From positions 44,862-108,861 of the forward strand of contig JAIUOG010000001.1 of the NCBI GenBank assembly GCA_020161725.1: a stretch of DNA of 64,000 bases, given 5' to 3'. This document shows, piece after piece, positions 8,975 through 18,026 of this stretch. The notes below the pieces were generated by a model. The model was not told the origin of the DNA and did no database searches. It saw only the letters and a program-made list of their open reading frames with translations. The number at the start of each line of letters is the position of its first letter. Position 1 is the first letter of the stretch. Made by a program: the position numbers and the translations under genes. The stretch comes from Pseudomonadota bacterium (lineage in GTDB: Bacteria; Pseudomonadota; Gammaproteobacteria; Legionellales; Legionellaceae).

Positions 8975-9930
8975 AGTATTTTCCCTACCGCAGTATCTCT
9001 CGCATCACCTTCATAGCCATCTGGATCATCAAATGGCATGTCGATATAACCATTATTTCTATAAAATCTTAGAGCATCCGGTGAGGACTCCACGTGCAAG
9101 CTTTGATATCCTTGGTTTTTGAGCCACTTTTCACATAACGCCAAGAATTGGCTACCGTATTGATGGGTTCTTTTTTCCTCATCAATCACAATGATACGCA
9201 AAGCGGCTCTCTGATGAGGCCATAATTGCAGATGGGCATAACCAATGATGTCGCTTCCTTGAGATAAAACAAAATGAACATGAGCATCATGCTCAAAAGT
9301 CCAAGTGTAAGGGTCAGAAAGCCCAGCTTTATCAAAAAAATAGAATTGTCTGAAATGACGTACTTTATCCCATTCTCGCGGCGTTAATGCCTTCACCACT
9401 CTTAATCCATTAAACCCTGCTTTTTTATCAATTGTTGCAATAAAATCTTCTTTGCCCAAACAATAGGCAGTAATGTCATAGGGATATTGATGGGCCAACT
9501 CTTGTTTTAAACGAGCATAAGCTTCTCTATCTTCTGGATGTGCTCTCATCCAGTCCCTAAATTTTAAATGCCGCTCGATTTCGGAATTTCCAAACTCAAA
9601 AATATGAGCATGATGTGTTCGTAGACTTTCTCCCTTTTGGAAATAGCGGCGAAAAGGAATACCGTATTCTCCTTTGGCTTCATAGCCAAGTGCCTGCATA
9701 GCAGCATTGGCACTGTCCACTTTGCTAATATCTAAAACAACTGGAATCATATCGATTACTGGTTTTGCAGCCAAACCTGGTACTGATGTGGAACCGATAT
9801 GATGAATTTCAATGCAATTACTGCCTAATGCTTTTTTAATTCGCTTTGCTTCCTGTTCAAATTGCATAGGCCAATTAGCATTATAAGGAACTACTTCGAT
9901 GAGTCTTTGTTCTTGGTTGACTTCCATCAT
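8971..9930 (-). CDS. GrpB-family (UPF0157) nucleotidyltransferase-like domain fused to GNAT
   Basis: Residues 1-165 match the GrpB/UPF0157 family: VEVVPYNANWPMQFEQEA-like entry, IHHIGSTSVPGLAAKPVIDM, then RRYFQKGE and HAHIFEFGN. The GSTSVPGL..KPVID pattern is the nucleotidyltransferase-like active site. Residues 170-319 form a GNAT domain (RTHQYGSQFLALCEKWL, then LRFYRNNGYI). The fusion is known in scattered bacteria and is annotated as drug or metabolite modification without proven substrate. The ATG follows the stop of the upstream gene directly, and ATGATG offers two starts at 9930 and 9927. Confidence 0.87.
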   Translation of the reverse strand: MMEVNQEQRLIEVVPYNANWPMQFEQEAKRIKKALGSNCIEIHHIGSTSVPGLAAKPVIDMIPVVLDISKVDSANAAMQALGYEAKGEYGIPFRRYFQKGESLRTHHAHIFEFGNSEIERHLKFRDWMRAHPEDREAYARLKQELAHQYPYDITAYCLGKEDFIATIDKKAGFNGLRVVKALTPREWDKVRHFRQFYFFDKAGLSDPYTWTFEHDAHVHFVLSQGSDIIGYAHLQLWPHQRAALRIIVIDEEKRTHQYGSQFLALCEKWLKNQGYQSLHVESSPDALRFYRNNGYIDMPFDDPDGYEGDARDTAVGKIL

Positions 9931-10713
9931 TTATTCTCTCTCTTGAATATGCTGAACTATTTCACCCACAAATGCAGTGACTTCTTGATAGGTTTCTTCG
10001 GTCAAGATATCGCTTGCATGATTTAGTTCAGCTTTAGTTAATGCTCGTTGAATTAAAACTCGCCATTTTGGGAATTGATTTTTAGCCCAAGTTCCAGCTT
10101 TTAACTTAGAGCCTTGTTCCTGATGTTGGAGCACATACAAAGCCCGGCATAGAGTTAATACAACATAATATTGGTACCCTAAAGAATTTTTGGTATGAGT
10201 AACCCAATCTTGCCACTCAATGGCCTGTTTTTTGACATGCTCTATAAACTCACTATTTGATACAGGAGCAATAATCGACTTTGCTGATGGACCATATAGA
10301 ATGAGGCTATCTCTTTGCAACAAATAATAATTAATAAGCCAGTCAGTCCCCGCCTGTTTGAGGTGAAACGGTTCCCCTGGGCTAATGACAGCAATTTGAC
10401 CTGGCTCTGTCTTAAAATGTTGTAACATTTTATAAGATGCATAAGCTACTTCAATTCGGTCATTCCAAGCTGGAAAATGCTGAACCAGATTGGCATGCAA
10501 ATCATCTAAAGCCGCGAATTCTTCTGGTGTCATTTCTTTGTTTAATGCCACAAGAACATCAATGTCGCTGGTTGTTTCATCAAAATCACCCCAAACAAAT
10601 GAACCATACACATAAACGCCCAGCAAATGTTCCTTTAAAATTGATTGCAAACCGGATAGTAAGTCATTAAGTAAATGATGCACTACCCTAAACTCTGTAT
10701 GTGGTTTATTCAT
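9931..10713 (-). CDS. Aminoglycoside adenylyltransferase-like nucleotidyltransferase (AadA/DUF4111 type)
   Basis: The 260-residue protein has the polymerase-beta-type active site YGSFVWGDFDETTSDIDVLV: GS, a gap, then DID metal ligands at about residues 37-54. The C-terminal helical half (WLINYYLLQRDSLILYGP, then TLCRALYVLQ) matches the AadA/DUF4111 family. Family members transfer AMP to streptomycin and spectinomycin. The length fits AadA. It starts 11 bp after the ABC exporter pseudogene and is probably part of the same transcript. Activity on a particular drug cannot be read from sequence. Confidence 0.85.
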   Translation of the reverse strand: MNKPHTEFRVVHHLLNDLLSGLQSILKEHLLGVYVYGSFVWGDFDETTSDIDVLVALNKEMTPEEFAALDDLHANLVQHFPAWNDRIEVAYASYKMLQHFKTEPGQIAVISPGEPFHLKQAGTDWLINYYLLQRDSLILYGPSAKSIIAPVSNSEFIEHVKKQAIEWQDWVTHTKNSLGYQYYVVLTLCRALYVLQHQEQGSKLKAGTWAKNQFPKWRVLIQRALTKAELNHASDILTEETYQEVTAFVGEIVQHIQERE

Positions 10714-10724
10714 TTGCTACCCCA

Positions 10725-12513
10725 CTATCCACTAAGAGACTCTTCTTTTCGTTCATCTGGTAAAAACCCACCTACCTGCGCATCCCATAGTGTTTTGTAC
10801 AAACCACCGCGATCTAATAGTTCAGCATGTGTCCCGTCTTCAACGATATGGCCTTTATCAAATACTAAAATTCGGTCCATATGCAGCAGAGTCGATAAAC
10901 GATGTGCAACGACTAAGGTTGTTTTTCCCTGCATCAACTCCCAAAGACTGTCTTGAATGTTAGATTCTGTAATAGAATCGAGTTGAGAGGTGGCTTCGTC
11001 CAACATTAAAATGGGCGCATTTTTTAAAATCGCACGTGCAATGGCAATGCGCTGGCGTTGACCACCTGAAAGCTTCACCCCACGTTCCCCGACCAAGGTC
11101 TCATAACCTTCTGGCAAAAGACTGATGAATTCATGTGCATGGGCCTTCTTGGAGGCTGAAATGACTTCCTCATCCGAAGCTGTTGTCCTGCCATAACGAA
11201 TATTATCCATCAGGCTTCGATGAAAAAGCATTGGGTCTTGTGGAATCATGGCAATGGCTTGTCTTAAACTCTCTTGAGTCACTTCGGATAGGTTTTGACC
11301 GTCGATTAGAATTTGCCCATCCACCACCTCATATAGTCGTAAAATCAAATTAACAAAAGTGGACTTGCCGCTTCCTGAATAGCCCACCAAACCCACTTTT
11401 TGACCGGCTTCAATTGTGACGGACTTATTTTGGAACAGGGAGTAACCACCTTGGTAATGAAATTTCACCTTGGAAAATTCAATTCGTCCTTGCGTGACCA
11501 CTAATTGGGATGCATTATTTTTATCCTGTATCTCATGAGGGATGACCAATGCATTTAAACTTTGTCTTGCCTTGCCTAAAGCTTGGTTAAATTGGTCCAC
11601 TTGGTACATGGTGTACCACATCATGTGTCCCAATTCCATGGAAAGCCCAAGAATCAAAGCAAAATCACCAATGCTCATCAGTCCCTTGCCATACAAGTGA
11701 ATTAAGGTAATCGAGGCCAAACCTATCATTACCGCAATCATTCCACCCTGTGCGCAGCATAACAAAACAATAAACAGCTCTTTTCTTTGAAAAGCCCGTT
11801 GTACCAAGCTAAAAAACGTGTTCATACGTTCCACTTCGTAGATTTTGCGTGAAAAAATACGAATATTGGATTGATTCGCCAGGCTATCGACTAATTGCCC
11901 AGAAAGCTGCGATTCGGAATTTGCATGGTCATCGGACAATTGAACCAATCGTGCCGACATCCAAATACTAAATGAGGCAAAGGCAATGAACCAAAGAAAT
12001 AAAATATAAAAAAACAGGACATTAACAAAATAGGCTGTAATAAATGAAACCACTAATAATGAAGCACCACGAAGAAAGTCGATAGACACGCGATGCAAAA
12101 TAATCTCAAGATTATCAGCAAGAGTAGTAATTTGTGTGGCAATTCTCCCCGATAGATTATCCTGAAAAAATTGCGTACTACTTCCCAACACATACTCAAA
12201 CATTTGGCTAATGATTTGGTTTTTAAGCACTGCTTCGTATTTATAGTTCAAGTACCCGATTGTTCGCCAGGTGATATTGTCAAAAACAATAAAGTTCACT
12301 ACCAGTAATCCAGCGATCCAATACAAAGAGGAGAAGTCCGTACTTGTTTTTGCTGCCAAGGTATTAATAAAAGGATTTAATCAATAAACTATTAAACGGT
12401 CCCCAAAATCCAGCCATTAAAGCAAGCAGGATAAATAAAAAAACCATGCGTCGATACGGTTTTAAAAAATGCCACATAAAAGAGCCTATGTGGTTAGGCA
12501 AACGATTAGTCAT
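10725..12513 (-). pseudogene. Half-size ABC exporter, frameshifted near the N terminus
   Basis: From the ATG at 12513 (MTNRLPNHIG) the frame runs 49 codons into the first membrane helix and stops after LLIKSFY. The rest of the transporter (TTG-opened frame from 12359, starting AAKTSTDF) continues in another frame. Removing one base from the AAAA run at 12369-12372 restores the reading LLIKSFINTLAAKTS, which lines up with the paralogue at 627. The membrane and ATPase domains are otherwise complete (GYSGSGKST, LSGGQRQRIAIARA, LMLDEAT). It may be a recent loss, phase variation in a short homopolymer, or a sequencing error. Its start overlaps the ABC-F stop by 8 bp (ATGACTAA). Confidence 0.85.
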
Positions 12514-13969
12514 GATGAACACCCTCTGATTGTTCCTCATTGAAATGATGTATCTTCCCTTGATGAACGTGATACTTAGTTTCAATGTGAATGGAATCTA
12601 AAAAATCATAATCGTGAGAAATAACCAGTATTGCACCTGAAAATTCACGTAATACTTGAATGATATGATCGCGTGTTTCCAGATCTACATTGTTGGTTAC
12701 CTCATCTAAAATAATTAGCTTAGGCGGATTGGCAGCAATTAAGGCTAAAGAAAGCCTTGCCTTTTCACCACCAGAAAGATCTTTGACCTTTATTTCTACC
12801 TCGATGTTTTTGCGAAATAAAAAGTCATTCAAATGGACACGAAGTTCAGCATGAGAAGCATGGGGCATCTGACTTTTCATCAAATCCAGAACTGTTTCGT
12901 CACAATTCAGATGTTGATAATGCTGATCGAGATACCCAACTGTATTGCGCTCTGGAAGAGTCCACTCACCTGTTCTCTTAATGTGACTATCCTCCAAGAT
13001 CGCTTTGACAAAGGTGGACTTCCCTGATGCGTTGTCCCCATACAATGCCACCCGTTCGCAGCCATTCAAGTGAAAATGAATCTCTTCAAGAATCACATCG
13101 AAAGCCTCGTAGGCAATAGAAGCGTCTTGAATACTGATTAGGGGCTTATGGTGGTCAAGACCGTTTAATTTAAATTTGGGCTTAATCGTTTCCGGAAGGT
13201 TTAAAGATGAAAGCTCTTCAAGCACCTGTTGTTTTTTATGATTAATCTGACTTAATCGTTTATTTCCTGTTGTCATTGCATTGGCAAGCTTTGTATGAGA
13301 CCGAATCGTTGGCCATTTACGCTGCGCTATCTTTTTTTCACCCTGAACACGAGAACGTTTATTCCGTTCTTGTTCTCTCATTAGAGCAAGATGTGATTCT
13401 TTCTTCTCCCGTGAAATCCGTGATAATTCCTGTTCAATCGATGCTTTCTTGTCTTCAAGCATTTGCTGATAATCACAATAAGCCCCTCTAAATACAGCGA
13501 GCTTACCTAAATCAATATGCCATAGAGTATCTGCGACTGTATTGATGAGCTCCGTATCATGAGAAGCAATGACCAACGTCCCCGGATAATGCAGGAGCAT
13601 ACGCATTAAAGAACGGCGATTGCGTCTGTCCAGATGATTTGTGGGTTCATCCAACAACAACACATTCGGATCTTCAGACAATATCTTGGTTAATGCTTGG
13701 TTTAATCGTTGACCACCACTTAAATCAGGACATTCTTCAATCACTTGGGGTAAATAACCAATACGAACATCCTGTGGCATTTTAATTTCGCCAGCAGAGG
13801 CTGAACAAAGACCAGCAAATCTCTTAAGTAAGGTTGATTTTCCTGAGCCATTTCGGCCAATCAGTGCAATACGCTCACCAAAGTGAATTTCACCACTGAA
13901 GTCTTGAAAACAGATTTTATGCGGGTAGATAAGACCTAGGTCTTTAAATTGAATCGGTTTATGATGCAT
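12506..13969 (-). CDS. ABC-F family ATPase (ribosome-protection/self-immunity type)
   Basis: The 487-residue soluble protein has two ABC ATPase domains and no membrane part. Walker A motifs are GRNGSGKST (about residue 38) and GDNASGKST (about 308). Walker B motifs are LLLDEPTNHLD and LIILDEVTNNVD, and the linker is lysine/arginine-rich and helical (about 165-260). This is the ABC-F layout, in which some members dislodge ribosome-targeting drugs and others act in translation control. The second Walker B has EVTNN instead of EPTNH, a variation seen in several resistance-type members. It is the first gene of the operon and overlaps the ABC exporter ATG, so regulation is probably shared. Confidence 0.88.
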   Translation of the reverse strand: MHHKPIQFKDLGLIYPHKICFQDFSGEIHFGERIALIGRNGSGKSTLLKRFAGLCSASAGEIKMPQDVRIGYLPQVIEECPDLSGGQRLNQALTKILSEDPNVLLLDEPTNHLDRRNRRSLMRMLLHYPGTLVIASHDTELINTVADTLWHIDLGKLAVFRGAYCDYQQMLEDKKASIEQELSRISREKKESHLALMREQERNKRSRVQGEKKIAQRKWPTIRSHTKLANAMTTGNKRLSQINHKKQQVLEELSSLNLPETIKPKFKLNGLDHHKPLISIQDASIAYEAFDVILEEIHFHLNGCERVALYGDNASGKSTFVKAILEDSHIKRTGEWTLPERNTVGYLDQHYQHLNCDETVLDLMKSQMPHASHAELRVHLNDFLFRKNIEVEIKVKDLSGGEKARLSLALIAANPPKLIILDEVTNNVDLETRDHIIQVLREFSGAILVISHDYDFLDSIHIETKYHVHQGKIHHFNEEQSEGVHHD

Positions 13970-14035
13970 GATTTACTCTTAAGCATATCTTTTAGGACAA
14001 TAAAAATAGAAAATCAAAAATGATTTACTCTCTCT

Positions 14036-14145
14036 GCCCTGTAGAAGGGCGTACTTAAGATGTAATTTTCATGGCGTTATAAACCTACTTTTGATGGTTT
14101 TTTATATCACTTGATATTTTAATGCAAAATAGTTGCTGATGTCAA
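14036..14145 (-). promoter_or_regulatory. Promoter and possible attenuator leader of the ABC-F operon
   Basis: On the minus strand TTGACA (14145-14140) is followed after 18 bp by TAAAAT (14121-14116). Downstream there is a five-codon ORF (ATG at 14072, MKITS, stop ending 14055) and then a small hairpin, GCCCT/AGGGC, at 14036-14050. Many ABC-F resistance genes are controlled by leader-peptide attenuation, so this could be such a leader. The ORF has no clear ribosome site and the hairpin is short; the promoter is better supported than the attenuator. Confidence 0.4.
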
Positions 14146-14205
14146 TTTTTATTTCACTCTCTTTGGGCTCGCGAAACCATCTTTTTTATAAGAATTTCTT
14201 AGGCT

Positions 14206-14318
14206 TCAAATAGGCCTAGTGTAATGAAATGAACTCCTTATTTATTCCAATCCGTAAACTGGGATATTATCCCGTCTGTAAGGAGAGGAGTCCATTTCAT
14301 TACACTAGGCCTATTTGA
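14206..14318. mobile_element. 113-bp palindromic MITE-like element
   Basis: Two 33-bp arms, 14206-14238 and 14286-14318, are inverted copies with one mismatch. Each runs from TCAAATAGGCCTAGTG into TAATGAAATG and ends in ACTCCT. The 47-bp centre has no coding capacity. The inner part, GTGTAATGAAATGGACTCCT, recurs at 60358-60377. It looks like two IS ends joined back to back, or a MITE that needs a transposase in trans. It abuts the truncated parB. Confidence 0.75.
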
Positions 14319-14487
14319 GGAAAAAGCGAAGGATTGGATGGCACAACAATCGAAAAAACTTTCATCCAAGGTTAACATACATTTTAATTATGGCGGCAAA
14401 GGTAGTGTGGTTACAATTTTTGCTTCTTTAGAGGAAGCAGAATGGTTGATGTCACATCTTAATGGTGAGTCACTAAAAAAAGAATGA
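14314..14487 (+). pseudogene. parB: ParB C-terminal dimerization domain, 5' truncated
   Basis: An open frame emerging from the MITE arm reads FEEKAKDWMAQQSKKLSSKV, then NYGGKGSVVTIFASLEEAEW, and ends with GESLKKE and a stop at 14487. This matches the C-terminal dimerization module of plasmid and chromosome partition ParB proteins in length and pattern. The CTP-binding and helix-turn-helix domains are missing, cut off by the palindromic element. A second copy of the very end of this gene sits at 60722-60755. It is evidence that plasmid- or island-derived DNA was rearranged here. Confidence 0.8.
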
Positions 14488-14585
14488 CTGAACACAATTT
14501 ATTCGATAGAATGATCATAATTTAACCGCTCCAGGAAAAAGTGTTCGGTTGACTGTTGTTTCAAACCAAATTAAGGAAAATGGTA

Positions 14586-14702
14586 ATGAGTAACATTCTA
14601 AACATTAAAAATCAATTTCACCTCTCAATACACAACCTTAATGCCTTATGTACAGGATTGTTACACCTCAATCCAATACATAAAAAAAGTACGGGTAATT
14701 AA
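14586..14702 (+). CDS. Possible 38-residue peptide
   Basis: ATG at 14586 follows GGAAAATGGTA and opens MSNILNIKNQFHLSIHNLN, ending HKKSTGN. No family is recognised and no signal peptide or membrane segment is clear. It lies in the otherwise gene-free stretch 14488-14814 between the parB remnant and the coiled-coil gene. It may be chance. Confidence 0.2.
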   Translation: MSNILNIKNQFHLSIHNLNALCTGLLHLNPIHKKSTGN

Positions 14703-14814
14703 TTCAATAATTACGGGATTTTCCGTCACTTTGTTTCTCTTAAGGTAAGTCCGAAACTCATGTGACACCGTTTAGCATTAAAAAGTGGATGCCCACTCGT
14801 TGTAAGGAAGAACC

Positions 14815-16029
14815 ATGACGTATCAAAAATTGGAACTTGAGTTAGCTTTAGACCTTCATCCGTCAGAAAACATGGAGCAGGACAACCCCAATCAAAAAAC
14901 AAAAAAAGATAAAGAACGTTTTGAGAAGATTGTAATTACTCAAAATAAAATACAAAAAATCAAAGAAGAATTGAATCAATTGATTCAGGCGATGAATCAC
15001 AATCCAAGCTTATTATCGCGTGCTGCCAGTTTCTGGAATGAAATCCCCTTATGGCAAAAAATTACTGCAGGTGTCGTGCTCACCGTACCAGTGTTGATGA
15101 TTGGACTCATGGCAAATCTTGCAGCCCTTATTACGCTCAGTATTGTTACTGGAATTGTTTATACGGTAAGCCATATCCTTCTTGAAAATCATCAGAGTCA
15201 AAATGCAGACAATATCGAAGGTTTAAAGGCAGGAATCTCAAGTCTTGCTGATCTGCTGGACTCGGTTATTTCAACTCTAGATCTCTTACGCGAACAGCTG
15301 GCAATTGAAATTGATGCATTCCAGAAAGAAAATACGCGCCTAACCGCTAATATTGATCAATTTTGTGAGCAAATTAAAACATTAAAGTCACAAATTAATG
15401 AGCTTACGGATACCGAAAAAGCACTGCGTGCCACTCAGATTGAACTTGAACTTACTAGCAAAAGGCTCAAAGACTCAAACGATGCGCAGTCTCAAGCTTT
15501 AGAAAATACTCAAAGACAATTAGAACAGGTTGCTCAGGCGTATAAAGAAAATCAAAATCAGTTATCTGATAAAATAAAAGAACTGGATAACGTGAAAGAA
15601 AAAATGGGAATAGAAGTTGAACAGGCGCGGGCTGTTGGACTGGTATTAAGTGGAACAGTTGAAACATTTTCTAATATGGTTATTCAAGACAAAGAACAAC
15701 GAGCTGCTTTTCAAAAAAGATTAGAGGAATTTCTAACCAATAAAGAGAAAAGCTTTGTTGAGGTGGCAGACCGAATTTGTGATGCCGAACGCAAACTGTC
15801 AATAGTTACCAAACAATTAGAAGAAAGTAATCAGCGGTATCGCAAACTTTTAGACCGACAGGAACAACAGATTATTCGCCTGGAACAAATTGATGTGTAT
15901 CAATCTGAAGAGACACAGGAATCGTTTGATGGTGTTAAGCCAAGCATCAAAGGGTTTTATGCAATAAAAAAAGAGGCTCCTTTTTTAGCTGTTTCTACCC
16001 ATGGGGCACAGATGACCGTTGTGATATAA
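14815..16029 (+). CDS. Coiled-coil protein with transmembrane hairpin; possible secreted effector
   Basis: The 404-residue protein has a short charged helix (about 30-62), a hydrophobic hairpin at about residues 83-124 (VVLTVPVLMIGLMANLAALI), and a long coiled coil over about 145-375 rich in E, Q, K and L heptads. There is no signal peptide. The layout recalls Legionella LegC/Ylf-type and chlamydial Inc-like proteins that insert in host membranes. That is similarity of plan, not a sequence match I can prove. A ribosome site, AAGGAAG, stands before the ATG. It stands alone between the scar zone and a hypothetical gene. A structural membrane protein is the alternative. Confidence 0.6.
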   Translation: MTYQKLELELALDLHPSENMEQDNPNQKTKKDKERFEKIVITQNKIQKIKEELNQLIQAMNHNPSLLSRAASFWNEIPLWQKITAGVVLTVPVLMIGLMANLAALITLSIVTGIVYTVSHILLENHQSQNADNIEGLKAGISSLADLLDSVISTLDLLREQLAIEIDAFQKENTRLTANIDQFCEQIKTLKSQINELTDTEKALRATQIELELTSKRLKDSNDAQSQALENTQRQLEQVAQAYKENQNQLSDKIKELDNVKEKMGIEVEQARAVGLVLSGTVETFSNMVIQDKEQRAAFQKRLEEFLTNKEKSFVEVADRICDAERKLSIVTKQLEESNQRYRKLLDRQEQQIIRLEQIDVYQSEETQESFDGVKPSIKGFYAIKKEAPFLAVSTHGAQMTVVI

Positions 16030-16137
16030 AAAGGCAATATATTCCTTTAGGACTTATGGGTCGTAAGACTTTAAGCTGGGTATTGATGCGCCACAATTTA
16101 GGTAGGGTAACGACAGAGATGACTCATTTGGCTGCGA

Positions 16138-16443
16138 TTAATATTTTGTTTGAAAATAATAAGTTTTGATGATTTGAAAAAGAATATCGTTTAAATGACC
16201 TATAACTCTCTCAATCAAAATATTAGATTGATGGGGTTTTGATTGAGCCAGAATCGTGCTAATTGCATCGTCGTGCTGTACCTCTTTGGCCAGTATTAGT
16301 AATAAATGTTCAGGTTGTGTGTAAAGGAACTCATAAATTAACCCCTGAAGATTTTCTTGAGTCACTATTCTCGTGGATAAAAAAATTAAGCACTCACGTT
16401 CGAGTGTATTCAATAAAATAGTCACGTTTTTTGAACTCCACAA
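16138..16443 (-). CDS. Hypothetical 101-residue protein
   Basis: The frame starts MWSSKNVTILLNTLERECLI and continues with an aliphatic, helical pattern without cysteine clusters, signal peptide or clear membrane segment. No family is recognised. It converges with the coiled-coil gene on the other strand. Codon use is similar to its neighbours, but there is no clear Shine-Dalgarno sequence before the ATG at 16443. Confidence 0.4.
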   Translation of the reverse strand: MWSSKNVTILLNTLERECLIFLSTRIVTQENLQGLIYEFLYTQPEHLLLILAKEVQHDDAISTILAQSKPHQSNILIERVIGHLNDILFQIIKTYYFQTKY

Positions 16444-16726
16444 ATAGAAATCTTTTCAAAACACTCTCATGAAAGAAAATAGCTTTTGTAACAAAAATGG
16501 ATGCCCATCTTATTCAATTCTAGGATAATCTTGCATCAGAAACATGAATTAACTGAGAAAAAATGGGTTTTTTTATTTGTTCCATGGGCCTTTATCTCTA
16601 AAATGATCTTTCTAGCATAAACATCCTAATTCAATCAATAGTGTCTCATTCGTGTGGCTGCTATTCATGAAAAAAATCAAAACTGGTTTTATACTCATGG
16701 ATAAGGGTAATGACTGACTTGATAAA

Positions 16727-17564
16727 ATGAGTGCAACTTTTATTCCCATCGGTATGATTACTTTAGGTATTCTACTTCTTTCAAAAGGAGGGTATCTAAT
16801 TCATGGCCTTCTTCGTGAAACAAATGGATATCGTTACCACTGGATTGCCTAATTGACTCTTATTGGTCTGTTCATATTGAGCTATTTAAGCTGCATTCTT
16901 TACGGTGTTTTTATTGATCCCCACTGTCTTAATTATTTTTATGCCTCTGTATTTTTATTGGGCGGACTTTATGTTTATTTATCGTGTCAGTTAATGGAAA
17001 AAACGATTAAAAAAACAGAAATGATTAATGATTGATGACTTAACGTTGCGTTTTGCAACATTGGAACATCGAAGCAAACATGATGGACTCACTGGTTGTA
17101 ACACAAGGGAGCATCTTCTTGATGTGCTCAATACTTACTTCCAGAATATACAAACAGGTGGTGGAATGTGTGTCATCATGTTCATTGATATGGATAACTT
17201 TAAATTGGTGAATGATAACTTTGGTCATGATGTCGGTGATAAGGTGTTGCAAAATTTTATCACATTATTAAAACAACGGCTTCGAAAAAACGACTTGATT
17301 GCGCGTTATGGTGGTGATGAATTTATTGCAGTGATGAACCATATTTCTTTGGAGGAGGCTTCTCATATAGCACGAGATATCGTGCAACTTGCATCAAAGT
17401 CTTATGATGCCAATGAGTTTAACGTTGGATGCTCGGTAGGTATCTCCATACTAAATCGTGATTCTGTATCAGTCATTGAGATCATCAAACAGGCTGATAT
17501 AGCCTGTTATGCTGCAAAACAAAACATCACATACGATTCGGTTTGCATTTACAATGGTTCATAA
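16727..17564 (+). pseudogene. Membrane GGDEF diguanylate cyclase, broken by a stop and a frameshift
   Basis: The frame from ATG 16727 codes for the first membrane helix and stops at TAA 16850-16852 after YRYHWIA. Directly after the stop the same frame continues through two more helices to EMIND, where a frame change leads into the GGDEF domain (17028-17564). That domain is intact: FIDMDNFKLVNDNFGHDVGD, ARYGGDEFIAVM, and an inhibitory RxxD site (RKND) five residues before GGDEF. The cytoplasmic domain could still be made from the ATG at 17028 and might produce c-di-GMP without its membrane sensor part. The ATGATTGA overlap hints at coupling, but a decayed gene is more likely. Confidence 0.75.
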
Positions 17565-17690
17565 GCAAGTGGAGCATCCAATTAATTTACGCTCATAAAC
17601 CGAATCCGTTATTTCTATTAATTTGTTCTCCTTGTTGCTTTTTGTTGTGTCATAGGCTCGGCTCGTCGTTTTTTATTTTCTATCTTAGCG

Positions 17691-17738
17691 TTGACAAAAT
17701 ACCCCTTATGGGTATATACCTATAGGGGTATACAGGAG
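17691..17738 (+). promoter_or_regulatory. csoR-copA promoter with CsoR-type operator
   Basis: TTGACA at 17691 and TATATA at 17713 (16-bp spacer) form a strong sigma70 promoter. Overlapping it, 17699-17731 contains the dyad TACCCC...GGGGTA with an inner TGGGTATATACC. GC-rich TACCCC/GGGGTA dyads over the promoter are the known operator type of copper-sensing CsoR repressors. AGGAG at 17734-17738 is the ribosome site for csoR. Apo-CsoR binding here would block the promoter, and copper would release it. Confidence 0.85.
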
Positions 17739-17745
17739 AAAATAC

Positions 17746-18021
17746 ATGTCAAAACACCCAGAGCATCACCACGAATTATCCCGACTTAATCGAGTTACAG
17801 GTCAGCTTGAAGGCATTAAGCGGATGATTGAGGAGAAACGCTATTGCGTGGATATTCTGTCGCAACTACGCGCTGTTCGTAATGCGGTAAAAACTATTGA
17901 GCTTGGCGTGCTTGAGCGCCACGTGTTGAATTGCCTTAATGAAGCGGCCTGCCATGGCAATCAGGAATCTCGCCAGGAAAAAATGGATGAGATTATGGCC
18001 TTGCTTAAAAAATACGATTGA
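17746..18021 (+). CDS. csoR: CsoR-family copper-sensing repressor
   Basis: The 91-residue all-helical protein belongs to the CsoR/RcnR/FrmR (DUF156) family. The Cu(I) ligand set is present as Cys34 (RYCVDIL), His59 and Cys63 (ERHVLNC), which separates copper sensors from nickel or formaldehyde sensors. The N-terminal HPEHHHE adds extra histidines. It sits behind a TACCCC/GGGGTA operator and its stop is close to the copA start, so it represses its own operon until copper binds. Confidence 0.92.
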   Translation: MSKHPEHHHELSRLNRVTGQLEGIKRMIEEKRYCVDILSQLRAVRNAVKTIELGVLERHVLNCLNEAACHGNQESRQEKMDEIMALLKKYD

Positions 18022-18026
18022 GGTGC

